In this document: in pieces, positions 31,601-44,200 of the stretch
Layout of the letters: the number at the start of each line of letters is the position of its first letter
How positions within the stretch are numbered: position 1 is the first letter of the stretch
Assembly: GCF_024713975.1 (NCBI RefSeq)
Contig: NC_091096.1
Coordinates: 3,933,501 to 3,997,500, forward strand
Source of the DNA: Paralichthys olivaceus
Taxonomy: Eukaryota; Chordata; Actinopteri; Pleuronectiformes; Paralichthyidae
Direction: 5' to 3'
DNA length: 64,000 nt
The notes under the pieces: model-generated
Database searches by the model: none
What the model was told of the DNA's origin: nothing
Seen by the model: only the letters and a program-made list of their open reading frames with translations
Position numbers and translations under genes: made by a program

Positions 31601-34600
31601 GTAAGCACGGGTGTGATGGCTGAATCTGTGCATCTTCATGTGAATCGATACAGGGGGCTGTCACCGTCTCTTATTTATTTCTAGGCCACTGTGCATGTTT
31701 TTTTTTTCTCCCCCTCCCGTGCCTTGCTGCTTTTTCTGCGTAAATACGCGCAGATTTACGCCAAAGCCCGGTGCAATCTATCTGTTCAGTGCAGTGCAAT
31801 AAATCAGGAGGCTGCATACACGGGGCTGCAGTGGGCTGTTGTAGACTTGCGCATTCTGCAGGTGGCGGCGAGAGAAGGTGGCTCTTCTCCATCAGAATAA
31901 TATCTGAGGCCTGTAGGCTGCTGCTGCTGCTGCCGCTGCTGCCCGTGTTTACAATCCACCAGCAGCCTGCGCAACTGTCCGAGCCGCGCATCCAGGCCGC
32001 GCCGCCGTTACGCAAGGCGAGCAGATTAGTGAAATTGTTACCAAATGTCATTATCCGCGTAATTGGCCGGCGGGTGTCTTCCAAAACGTGCGTTACGTAA
32101 CGTCCATCGCATCCAAGAGATGTTGTGTTAGACTGTGCGTTTTGTGGCCACTCCAACCTGCAGCCCCTCTCTGTGGCTGTGGCAGGGAATATACAAAAAA
32201 AAAAAACCAAACACACACAAAATAAAACGCTATAAAGTGCGATAAGGTCTCTGGAAACTCAACCACCGAGCACCGAGGACCCAGAGGAGCGTGAAGGGCC
32301 GGTCCCAGTGTTTTGGTGATGACCCCAGGAGATAAAAACAAACAGCATTAAGTGAGATAAGGTCGCAATAAACTCACCACTGAGTGTCTGTGTGCACACT
32401 TTAAAGCCCCAGTGGGAATATCACTGAGATGTTACATAAAAACACAGAGAGAAGTCAAACTAATCCCAGCCCCTGACAGGAATATGAGGATACAGTATTA
32501 TATAAGATATAAACATATAGTAAAACACTCAGTGATGTGTCTGGTGGAGGTGTTACACAGACAAATGTGCTGCAACAATGTTCATTTAATGCTTTAAAAT
32601 CATCATGAGATTGTCTCATGATTTGCCTTTTTCTAAATGAATCCCTCAGATTTTCGTGAAATAATAAATACATCCAGATAAAACAGTCGAGTTAAAACAA
32701 AAATTTGAAAATCTTAAGCATTAATAATCCTCATGTGCAGATCTGTACCAAAGCTCTACTACAGAACTGTGCTCCGTGGCAAAAGGGACTGGATGAAAAA
32801 AGTATTCAGAGGTTAAAGGAGGTCAGGAAGAAGAAGGATGCTGTTGTAACTTTTATTCCGGCTGCATGGTGACTGACTGCCCTGACTTTCTGTTGGGAGA
32901 ACACAGAAGCGTAAACTGTTGAAAAGAAAATATAATTTCACTTGTGCCATGGTTCCAAAGGGCAGAGTTGTATTAATGTGTTCCTAGAAGGAATCATCCT
33001 TTTAAAAGTATATGAACTTGTGCAGCCTGGACTCTTATTTGTTTAAGTAACTCTGCGTTGTTTTAGACTCTTGTCGAGAGCGGACGATGTTCTGAGGTGT
33101 GTGTGTGTTTATACCTGTTGAATTGAATGCTAGGGAATATACTGCTGCACAGATATTGTAGTTGTACATGAACAGTAGTGTATAAATACTGCAGTGCTTT
33201 TCAAAGTGCAAATACTTGTGTTTCCATTGATTTACACAGGCGTTGTGTTTAGTGAAACCACGTGCATGTTTAAAGTTGTATTAAACTTTTATCATTAGAT
33301 TTATTTTTAAACACATCTCCTCAAAAAAGTGACAGTGATCCCACAGTGATCGACACTGAGCTGTTGATGAATACACTGTAAGTTCAGATGCTGAGTTTAT
33401 TTAGACTCTGCTTGTCGTTGTTTGGTTCTCGGTAGCACACAATGAGCTGTTTGTCTGAAAACAGATGCCTGTTGCAGTTTCATTTATATATCAGTCATGA
33501 TAAATATTTTATTTCTGATTGCTATGATTACAAAGTTCACATCTCTAGTGCCCCCTATGGTCCACATTCGCGCTGCGAATAGCAAAAAAAGACAGCGGGA
33601 TGTTTCCAGGGGACCAAGAAAGAGATGAACCTGAACCTGACTGTAGTTCAATGCTTTGTGAAATTATTGAAGTCTGCTACTCGTGTTTCAGTATTTGCAC
33701 GTATCGTCAAATTGATAAAGTTGTTTTCTTAATTTCAACGTGTCTCTCTCCGGCCACGGTTCAGATTTACCATTCTCTCAGACAGTGATGCACCAGGACT
33801 AAAGTCCCAGCTTATGTTCCTTTGGAAGTTGGTCAAACTCGTTCTCTTTATAAATGCATAGAACTCTCATTACTTAGATTTGTCGTGGATGACCTGAAGC
33901 TCTGAATGAAGCAGTAACTAAAGTGAGAGATTTACAAAACAAGTTGTAGCATCTCTATGTTCGACTCTTCTGTGGCACCCTTTAAAATTAACTTCACATT
34001 AAAAGCTGTATGCAACTATTTACAGTGTTTAAAATACGATAATAATTGGCAAAGTTTTTTGTAAGTTTCGTCAATAGACAAATAATTCCAACGTGAATTC
34101 AGGTCAGAGTGAGATATTTTCATAGTCATGTTCTGTTGTGGGCTGCACTTCCTCTCTGTTGTTAAATTTAGGCTCCAATCTCTGAAACACATTTTATCAA
34201 TATCTGGGAACAATAGAAACACGGCTCGTGCTTCTGCAGACATTTAGTATTGGAGGAACCGTGTGCACACATCAGTTTATCTGTTTGTGTTTAGAAATGA
34301 ACTAACATGCTCATCAGAAAAGAAACGTGTTTTAAGAATGAGAACAAAGACAAAAATCACTCTCGACAGTTAATTCACATGTGCAAAAAAGAAAGGAGGA
34401 GAATTACTCCTGAGAACCATCTAATCTTGTTAAAACCCTCAGAGCCTTTCAGGGCGACCGTCTTCTTATTGCCTCGGCGACAAATGAGTTGTCCACCAGG
34501 GGTTTTCATCAGGATCACAATGACGTCAGTCGTACGCAAAGCCTCCCTCGTTAACCTGTCCTGATCTTTATTGAGTGCGGTGTCTATGGGAGATTCCTCT

Positions 34601-37600
34601 ACGACACAGATGTCTTTCATCTCTATTATTAACTTAAAGGACCCAGATTGTGCCTCGGACATAATCTGTTGGAGGCGTGGAGCACTGACCCTGTTTTAGC
34701 CAACAGCTTCACCAAGAATAGCAGCCCATATCATTACCTGGATGTCGTGTTAATGCTGGTTCCCATTAATATGATTATGCATTGTTGGTGGTATCCCTTG
34801 GAGACGCTGGAATGATCAACGCACATGGTGAATGATCTGTTGTTTTCAGGCCTGCAGACACACACACACACACACAGAAGCGTGACGTGCAACCCAGTTA
34901 TGTATTTCATGTGAAAGAAATAATGGCAAGTGTTGTTTTTCCTTTATATTCAAGTATATAAAATGGGTAAAGGCTTTACAATGTTTATTCAGACATCAGC
35001 TTTGTTGCTTTAGATGTGAAACTAATGTATTTTTTCTGCTCAGGAAATCAAAGACTGTGAAGAGAAGCTCAAGCTCTGTTGTACGGGTTTGAGAAAGATG
35101 AGGCTGTAGATGAGAAGGTAGACATCACCAGACGATAACGAGAGAAATTCAAACCTTCCTTTACTTTCAGAAAGACGCACACAGCGGGAATAATAGTGGC
35201 ATTGATTGTCCGGCCGTCTGAGTTGTTTATGTTGAACTTAAAGTTGCTTCATGACACTTCCAGACATCATTTGGAGACGTTGACACACAGAACTCCAATA
35301 TCCTCTGTAGCTGGTTTTGTTTGGTCTCCACCGATACGAGCTGCCGCAAAGTAAAGCTGTGGTCTGGACAGATGAACCCTGAGCTGAATCTCACTCTAAC
35401 GCTCTGTAAAGCTGAAGGCTTATATAGATTTTAAAGAGTTGTGTGTTTGGTTTGTGTGATTAAAGGTGGAGCACTATGTTGTTGATGTTTGAGTAGTTGT
35501 GAAGTGTAGGTTATAGTCTTTTTGAAGATTCCTTTTTAAAAAGTATCCTCAGTTTACTAAGTTGTTGAAGTACCATTTGAATACTTCTGCTATAGTATTA
35601 CTGTAATATCATATGAAAGAGCTTCCAGTGAAGATGTCATGTCTTTTACCTGCTGATTCTTACAGTGAAAACATTTTCTCTCACAAATGATGTGTTTCAT
35701 AAATGATGAATTAGTAAAGTTACAGCTCAGAAGTGAATCCTAATAATAAATGAGCTCACTAGCAGCCAATGACTTGATGTTTTAAAGTCCGACATACAAA
35801 CAAGTTGGCACATATTAAGTTACATGTCTTTTAGTTGAGCCTTCACTTCAACTGAAGTCACAAACCTTCGTTCACAGACCATCATGCACTTGCTTGATGG
35901 CGTCGGACATTTTTAATGCGGGAAAGTGCAGAACTCCAGTTTAACTGATTAGAGTGAGCTGATGTAGAACACACAGTGTTCATCAGCTTTTCTAGATTAT
36001 CTGTGAGTGTAGCACTTGTGAAGGGGTCAGCTTGGCTCATGTCTCAAATGGGAATCGCACCATATGCTCTACTTCAGCAATCTGCTTAAAGGACCACTCC
36101 ATCGTTTTAGATCATTTTTGGTTTGACTGTGTTGTGAACGCGTCTCTGCAGAAATCCTGTGTTGCACATGTGTGAAAAGTAAACTACAGATAAACGCTGC
36201 AGCCAATTCTCCCGAGGTTACCCACAGGTCATGTCTGTGTATCATCTTCTATTCATGTGCAAGTCTCGTCTGTTGGTCATATTTGAGTTTTCCTTTTTCT
36301 TAGCTTCTGTCTCTGCTGCTGCAGTCAGTGGTAAACACAGGGATCATTTCCAGCTCGTGTCAGGCTCTTGTTAGCCTGTTAGCTCTAACAGCTTCTGCCT
36401 GCACACCTGGCCCACGGCACAGTGTGTTCAGCCCCTGCTTGTTCTCACCACAGCTTCACCAGACACTCGCCAACGGTTTGCTGGGTGTTCAGTGCAAACA
36501 GAACAATTTTCAAACAACGAATTAACCATTTACATTTCAAAGTTCTGTCCGAGACAAGTTTTATTTCTTCTTTCTCGTATGTTTAAAACTTCTACAAGTT
36601 GATAAAGCCCTAAAAGCACATGAGACTGAATCAGGTTAGTTTGGTTAAAGAATATATTTTTTGCAAAAGACATATACTTGTGATGATAACCAGTTGTTGT
36701 GATACACAGTTGTTTGCCTACAGTCAAATATAATAATAATAATGTTATTTAGAGTAAATAATATATATGAAATTTACTGAAAATAAGACTTGTGCAGGAC
36801 ATGTCGAAGAGTTTATTGCCTTGAATATTTATTTTTGTAGTTTTATGTGATCATATTAGTTCTGTGGAGGTGAAACATCGGTGTCCGAACAGCAGAAACA
36901 AAGACACACGTTTGTGACGTATAAAAACACATGATGATAGATAATAACGAGATAATGATGATTGAGCTGGTTTGTATAACACAGGTTCAGTGACGGGTCG
37001 GAGCTCTCTCCTCCTCTCTGAACTTACCTCTTCAATTAGCGACACATTTTTAATAACACATAAATTTAAGAAAAACAAATTAAACAGAGCGTCTTCATAA
37101 AATGGATATTTCTGTTTTTCATATGATGAAAAGGTAGAAAAAATAAAAGCACCATAAACTAAAATATAAATAACATGCATGTGAATGTGCTTTAACAGAT
37201 AGAAGAGACCGTTGTTCATATTTTCACCTCCAGAGGGCGACACTTAAAAGTTGAATAATAGATTTGTGCATCTCCTTGATCTGATGTCATTTCCTGTTTG
37301 GGAGATGAGGTGAGCACTGATCCACCTGTTTGTTTTTTTTACCATGACACACACTTTGACTATAGTCGTGCTTTAAACTTATTTTAAGATATAGACCCAG
37401 GTCCCAGCACAGGCCCGGCCGTTTCATGCCCAAGCCCCCACCGAGTCCCTCCTTGCCCCAGCACCCTTCCAGACCTGCAGTGCTCCGGGTGACGACTTGG
37501 AAACATGTCACATGTGCACGTTCACTATTTGAATGACTCTGAGACAAGATGTGAAAATGAAATGTCTGAAAATGAGAATCTGCCTGAAAATAATCATTAG

Positions 37601-39703
37601 TAAAACTTTGATTTTAATCATAAAATGCATTTAAATAATGAAATCATCTTTATTTGGAAACTACACTTGAATAATTGTGTGTTAATTTGAAGAAATCGAC
37701 TCACAGCAGTTCGACTAAAGCATTTACATTATTGTGCAACAGACACCATGTTCACGTGGAGCAGTTTCAGAGGCAGCGTCATTCTTAAAAAGAGTCTCCT
37801 GCCGTCGACTTTTTCATTTCACGTCTTTGGTTCAGCCTGAAATATCTTTTGTTTTCTTTCCTGTCGCCGCCCGTCACGTTATCCGTGAGCACATCTGTGA
37901 CCTTTGTGGTTCAAACACGCTTTGAACACGTGGATCACATCGTAGGATGTTTACATGTATTTGAAAGGTTGAGTAACTTAAACGGTGTCGATGGTCATAA
38001 GGGACTTTGTGCTCATGAGATGCTTCAGTTTGATAAAAAGACTAAAAGTGTGATGCTGAAAATGTAAATACGTCTGAATATATAGTGAAGTGTTTCTGTG
38101 TTTAGACACAAGGTCACTTACAAAAATGTTCATCGAAACATTTGCTAAACTATTTTTCACTGGTTGTTACGTTTCTTTCCAGCTCACTGGAACAAATGAC
38201 AAATCATTTTACCGAAACATCACTGCTCTGTTCACTACAGTGTTTATTTCCCATATAAATCTATTAACCCGTGCAACCTAAAACAAGATTTACTAATCTT
38301 TCACTAAAATAATTTTCTCCTGAAATCAAATTTACACAAAAACAACAACAACAATAATTATTCTAAACTTTATTCACGAGCACTTTTCTTGAAAATGTTA
38401 CAAACTGCTTTTACGTAAGAATATAAACGGATATGTTCAAGTACTGGTTTGTTTTCTCCACATTTGTCTGAACAGATGACGAGAATTGAAAAGCTGATGC
38501 ACGTATCCACTCCCGTGTTGTGCACGCGGCCGACTCCTCTCTGCAAACACACCCTGTTTCAGTTTCCCACTGTAACCACAGCTTTCAGCCACTAACCACC
38601 GAGCCGCCCCAGTGGAGCAGACAGGCGTTAAGTGACCTCAGTGGTGGTGGTTGAGGTGGAAGAGATGTTTCCCTGCATTGATTATTCAGCTCGTTCAGGG
38701 ATTTCTGTGACTTTGCAATAACCAGTGAACAAAGTGATCCTGTACGTTTTCAAAGATGTTTGGACAAACAGCAGAAAGCTTAATAAAATTGAGGTAAAAA
38801 AGAAAAAGCAATAAAACAAATTCCCAAATAAGTAAAAGTAGTAAAATTATAGAAATGCAATAGATAGAAATATGTTTTGGTATAAATAGTTACGTTAAAG
38901 GCTCTTTTAATTTAACTGAATTTATTTAAAAGCTGTAATGAACGAGGCATTAGGATGAAGATGCATCATTTTATGAAAAATAAGCAGTTATGAAGACTTT
39001 TTATTTTCACCTGTTTGATCTGAATCAATCTTCAGCGAACTTTGATTCTGTGCAGAGATGTTTAATCTGCAGAAACTAAATCTGAGGTTTTGCTTCTCTC
39101 GTCTCAGGGGAAGTTGGTGAAGTACTTCAGCCGCCAGCTGTCCTGTAAGTGCAAAGTGGCCTTAGAGGAGCGCAGTGCTGAGCTGGAGGACTTCCCTCGC
39201 CTCTGCCACTGGTTCCGCATCGTCAACCTGAGGAAAGAGGTCACGCAGGTGAGATCTCAAACTACTAAACTTTCCTATGTATGATCGTTATGGGCTCGTA
39301 CTCAAATACAAAACTACCAATAAACCCTGACGTACAAAACCCGAGCAGAATCTTATTGATTTAATAATATAATTAATATATTGTCAATACATATTTGTGT
39401 TCTTTTTAAATAAATAAAAATGTGGTAACTGATATTAATATTGTAGCTCTGAGCAAGAAACACATACAAACCATTACAAATACAAATTACAGAGTGGGTC
39501 AAAATTATATAATGGACATTCAATAATCTTCTTATTGCCTTTGTCCTTTCTCATCCCTTTAGTTTTACTCGTTACTATTCTTCTTACATTATTATTGTTC
39601 CTTGGTTACATTTTTATAGTGTTTAAATTAAGTTTAATCAGTGAATCCAAACTCACCTTTAACTTCAAACCAAATGTTGCTCTGCTTTAATATACTTCTA
39701 AAG

Positions 39704-39745
<42 letters not shown>

Positions 39746-39908
39746 TGCAGGAGATGAGCCCAGGTGAGGTGACTCTGGAGGGTCTGCTGGACATGAGTGA
39801 GGAGCAGGTGTGTGAGCTGCTGCAGAAGTTTGGTGCCAACGAAGAAGAGTGTGCCCGACTCAACGCCTCGCTCTCCTGCCTCAGAAAGGCCCACCAGCTC
39901 GGTGAGGG

Positions 39909-39955
<47 letters not shown>

Positions 39956-41169
39956 CACACACACACACACACACGTGAGTGAGATGATCGTATCAAGTTA
40001 TCACACATTTGACAAACACAAAGTTTCTTTCCACGGTTCATGGATGAAAGTTAATAAAAGAAACAAACTTGTCTGGTTCAGAATTTAAAACATTCTTTGG
40101 GTTTTTTCGCTTCTAGGTTTTAGTTTATATCAATAAGAACTTTTCAGAGATTGAGTTTCTGCTCTTTCAGATTTGAGATCTGTCTGCTGGATGTGACAAA
40201 TGTCCCCAACCGGACTGAATGCATCTTTAAACCTGGACTATTTGAAATTAAGTTTAAGAGAGATGAGTATGTGGTTCAACCCAAACACAGCCAGGGAAAA
40301 CACGTCACAGAAAATTACATGTTTCATTAAATAAATTCATCTTTATTTCTCTCAGTGAAGAGCAGGGATGCCCTGATGTTTTTAAGTTTGCTGTATTTTA
40401 TAAAGGAGGGTCGTATCGAAGACATTTCTTTTTGTAGATTTTGAGATTTAATAAAGACAAAAGTCAGAATATTATGAGAGTACAGAAGTCTTCCTCCTCT
40501 TCTGGATTCAAATCTGGAACCAACTCTGAAAAAACTTTTTTGTTACCAACAAACTGTCAACCACGGCCAAACAGTTCCTTTTGTTTCTTCCTCTCTGAGT
40601 CGACTTGAGTTTTTATAAAGTCTGGATACTCTTGATAATGTGTTGCTGATGTGAAAGAAGATTAAATATATTTGATAACTTATATTAAATAATTATTTAC
40701 CGAGGTGTGATATTAACTGAACCCTGTGTTTTAAATTCCCTGAAGTCACCTAAGTTTATATCCAGCAGGTGGAGCTGTTCAGCCACAGTCTGTCTTGATC
40801 CTGAATAAAACTGTAAATCAGAATTCATCCCTTCTGCACCAGAACTCTGATCAGGATTAAATCAGTTCACATCGTTAAGAACAACAGGTTTTTTTTATTT
40901 TTATGAGATCTTAATATAATATAATATAATATATTATTTTATGTTGTTGTTGCTTTTTGGCAGTTTTCCTTTCTTGGAAAAAAAGATGTAGAATCTTTCC
41001 TTTCCTTTGTACCATGGTTTCCCACCAGGTGGCGCTAGAGACCGTTTAATGGTTCTCAGTCTCTCAGATTGAAGCTTTTGCAATGATACACTGGAACCAG
41101 AAGGGGGCAGTAGAACCTAACTAAAACTGCGTTGAGCGGTTTAGTAACAACCTTTTGTAAACCTGTTTG

Positions 41170-41242
<73 letters not shown>

Positions 41243-44200
41243 TGAAGCAGCCGGTTCTTCTGAATTATTGAGTAAATGAACTTGATGAATAGTTTTTCTT
41301 TCGTGAGCCTTCAACAAAACGCAGCTTTGCTTAACGAGAGTTTTTATTAGAGCAGTTTTATCTCAGAGTTTTTTTTTTTTTTTTTTTTTAACATTTTCTT
41401 TGAATGTAATGAAAAAGAACTGGGACGACGACAAACGTTCACAACCAGTGAGTCTGCAGGAGCTCAGCTCCACGGCTCCTCTCACTCCTCTGCTGGTCCC
41501 TCCTCTCTTTTGTCTGATGGTTTGAGGGACACACTTCCCTCTTATCTTTCTGTGCCAGTGGTCTGACTGGAGATGGAGGTGGATATTGTCCAGAAACAGA
41601 CAGACAGACAGGCGCCCCCCCCCGGCAGAGTCCGTCAGACGGTCCCAGCTGGGTTCAGACCGGTCAGGCTTCAGATGACTGTCCAGGACTTTAACTGTGT
41701 CCCATGGACGGTCAATAAAAACATGGCGACTCGCCACCGTGGCAGCCCTTCGACACTGTTGACATAACTTTTGAATGCAGACTGGAGGAGCCGGGATTTC
41801 ATAATATTATTCTGAGAGAACTGGGACTCTGGTGAAAGCAAACAACGATAGAGAACATTTCTCTTTCTCACAGTTAAGTGCAGTTTGTATTGTTGTGAGT
41901 GTAAAAGTTACTTCCTGCCTTTCTGTCCGGTCTTCTAATCGCAATAAGAAGTCGTCCTCCTGAGACCCTCAACCCGCCGCCCTCTCGCTGCGCTGCATCG
42001 TGCCCTTTAACGGAGATGCCCTTTCTTAGAATAACGTCTTGACCCCCCCGGAAGAATAAAACCCCTCAATGTCCACACCTCGCCTTGCTCCTCTCGCTCA
42101 GTTGTCATGGCGATATCTCCACTGTCATCACTGTGCAGAACTTTGGTCCCTTAATAAAAGGTGATTGAATCGAGATGTAACCAATGTCTCTGTATGTGGA
42201 CGTCCTTCCTCCTCGAGCTTTCTTAGGATTGTCATACAAAAGTCAATATTAAATATATTAGTATTAACTCTCGGCACACATGCGCTCGCCCGTCACCACC
42301 AAATATGTATTTGTAACATACCACCATCATGGCAGTTTTTATGGATCAATTCTTTAAACCTTTTTTTCTGAGAGGGCGACATGACGCGTAATGAACGGAA
42401 AGCTTTCTGTATGTGCTGTATAATAATTCAAACTGATTATTACAGATCTATAACTCTAATATGAATTTTCCTTAATTTCCTTGAGAATAATTTATGGATC
42501 TTGAGAAAAAAGTCAAGCATTTTATCGGTATTTATGAGTGTGTGCAATTTGATCTAGTGAATTTAAATGGGGTTTCATACGGGGGCTGGGCCTTGGCAGA
42601 GATTGGAGCTTTATTGATGCCATTCTAAGTTTCTCATTTGACAGTGAAAACCACATAAATAAAAAAAACACAGTTAAATTCTTTTAGTGACAAGTAACGA
42701 CAAGTGTTTTTATTCAATACTCAACAGAAAAACACTTTCAAGCAACAGAAAATAAATGAACCCAAATAAAAATGTACAAAAGTTATTTAGATTCAATCTC
42801 ATATTTTCTGCGCATCAATTCTCGTCCTCCACCCCGACTCTGACCCACGATGCCACGGTCCCTAATTAATTCTGGTCATGGGACCCAGTTACCTTTCTGT
42901 CGAAGTGAACCCCCCACACAGCACAAACTGAAAAAATCAAACCAAAACCACTTGAGTTTACATTTACTTCTCTGTTTAACAGCTAATGAATCACTTTTTA
43001 ACGTTGTGTGAATTCACGACAGAAACAAACATTGAAATGAAACTAGTTAAAATAGAGAAGCTGATCTTTAAAACATATAGAAGTTACGATCCCTTCCTAT
43101 AACCAAACTTCCAACATCCGTCTCTGAAGGTTCGTGTTTGCATCCCTGTCCACCCACCCCCCCACCCCCCCCCCCCTCCCGTCCTCCTTCCTTATTGTTT
43201 ATCATCCCCTTCTCTGCCTCTCTTCTTCTTCGCCTGTCGCTCTCCCATCATCTCCCTCCCCTCGCTCTCTCCAGCTCTCCAAAACGCAGGGTCTGGCCAC
43301 ACAGAAACCACTAATGGGCTCTCCAACAGGGTGGGGGTGGGGGTTGGGGGGAGATGTGTGAATGCGCGACAGCAACATCGCCGCCACTACACCACGGCAC
43401 CGAGCGTGGAGAGGTGCACTCAGCACAGAGAGGGATGCAGGGTGTGCGGCCGCATTCTTCGTATTGTTATGGAGCTCGTGTTATGTAGCTCACAAACGTA
43501 TCTGTATGTTTATGGGGGTTTGTTTGTCCGAATGTATGCAGGAGAAGAAGTGCTTGTGTTTTTAATGGGTTCCACAGAACATTTAAACACAGCAACAGCA
43601 AGAAGTGGAGGATGTTTCTTTTAGTTTCCCCCTTAAGAAATCTGGAGGTCGTTCAAAAAAAGTGCAGATATAGTCGACCGGCATGAATGAAGGCAGAACG
43701 AAGGATTTACAGATTTATGCACACGCTCTTTGAAAGAAAATATGTTGCTCCAGTTTATGAGTCATGAGGAATTATGCTTAAAATTGGCAGACACGGACAT
43801 TCGCATGCTTTAGCTTCCCCGACATCGCACAACCGGAGAAACAGAATGAGCGAATGTATGTTGCTCTGTGGTGGTGTAATGGTGGAGGAAGGAAACTAAT
43901 GCAAGTTAATAGAATTTTTTCACTACAGGCTCTTGGGATTGCAGTCCGCGAGTTGCAATGAGGATGAGTCATACAATTCGGAGGCAGTCGGTCGGTTTCT
44001 TTGTGCCGCAATATGCACACATTATCCAGCCCGCCCCTCTTGACAAGTCCACACACAGAGACACACAACATGTTCATACAGAGAATGTCTTTAATACGAG
44101 TTATTTCGTTGATCAGGCTAATAGCGTTGAGGTTTGTGTAGCACGACAGGTTGCCACGCTACCTCTCCGCTGTAATCTTTGACAGCCAAAGTCACTGTGC

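Noticed and set aside
31671..32216. 181-codon minus-strand frame after KSR2 exon 1
   Set aside because: Includes serine runs from a CTG-rich patch and a lysine end from an A/T run; no family features.
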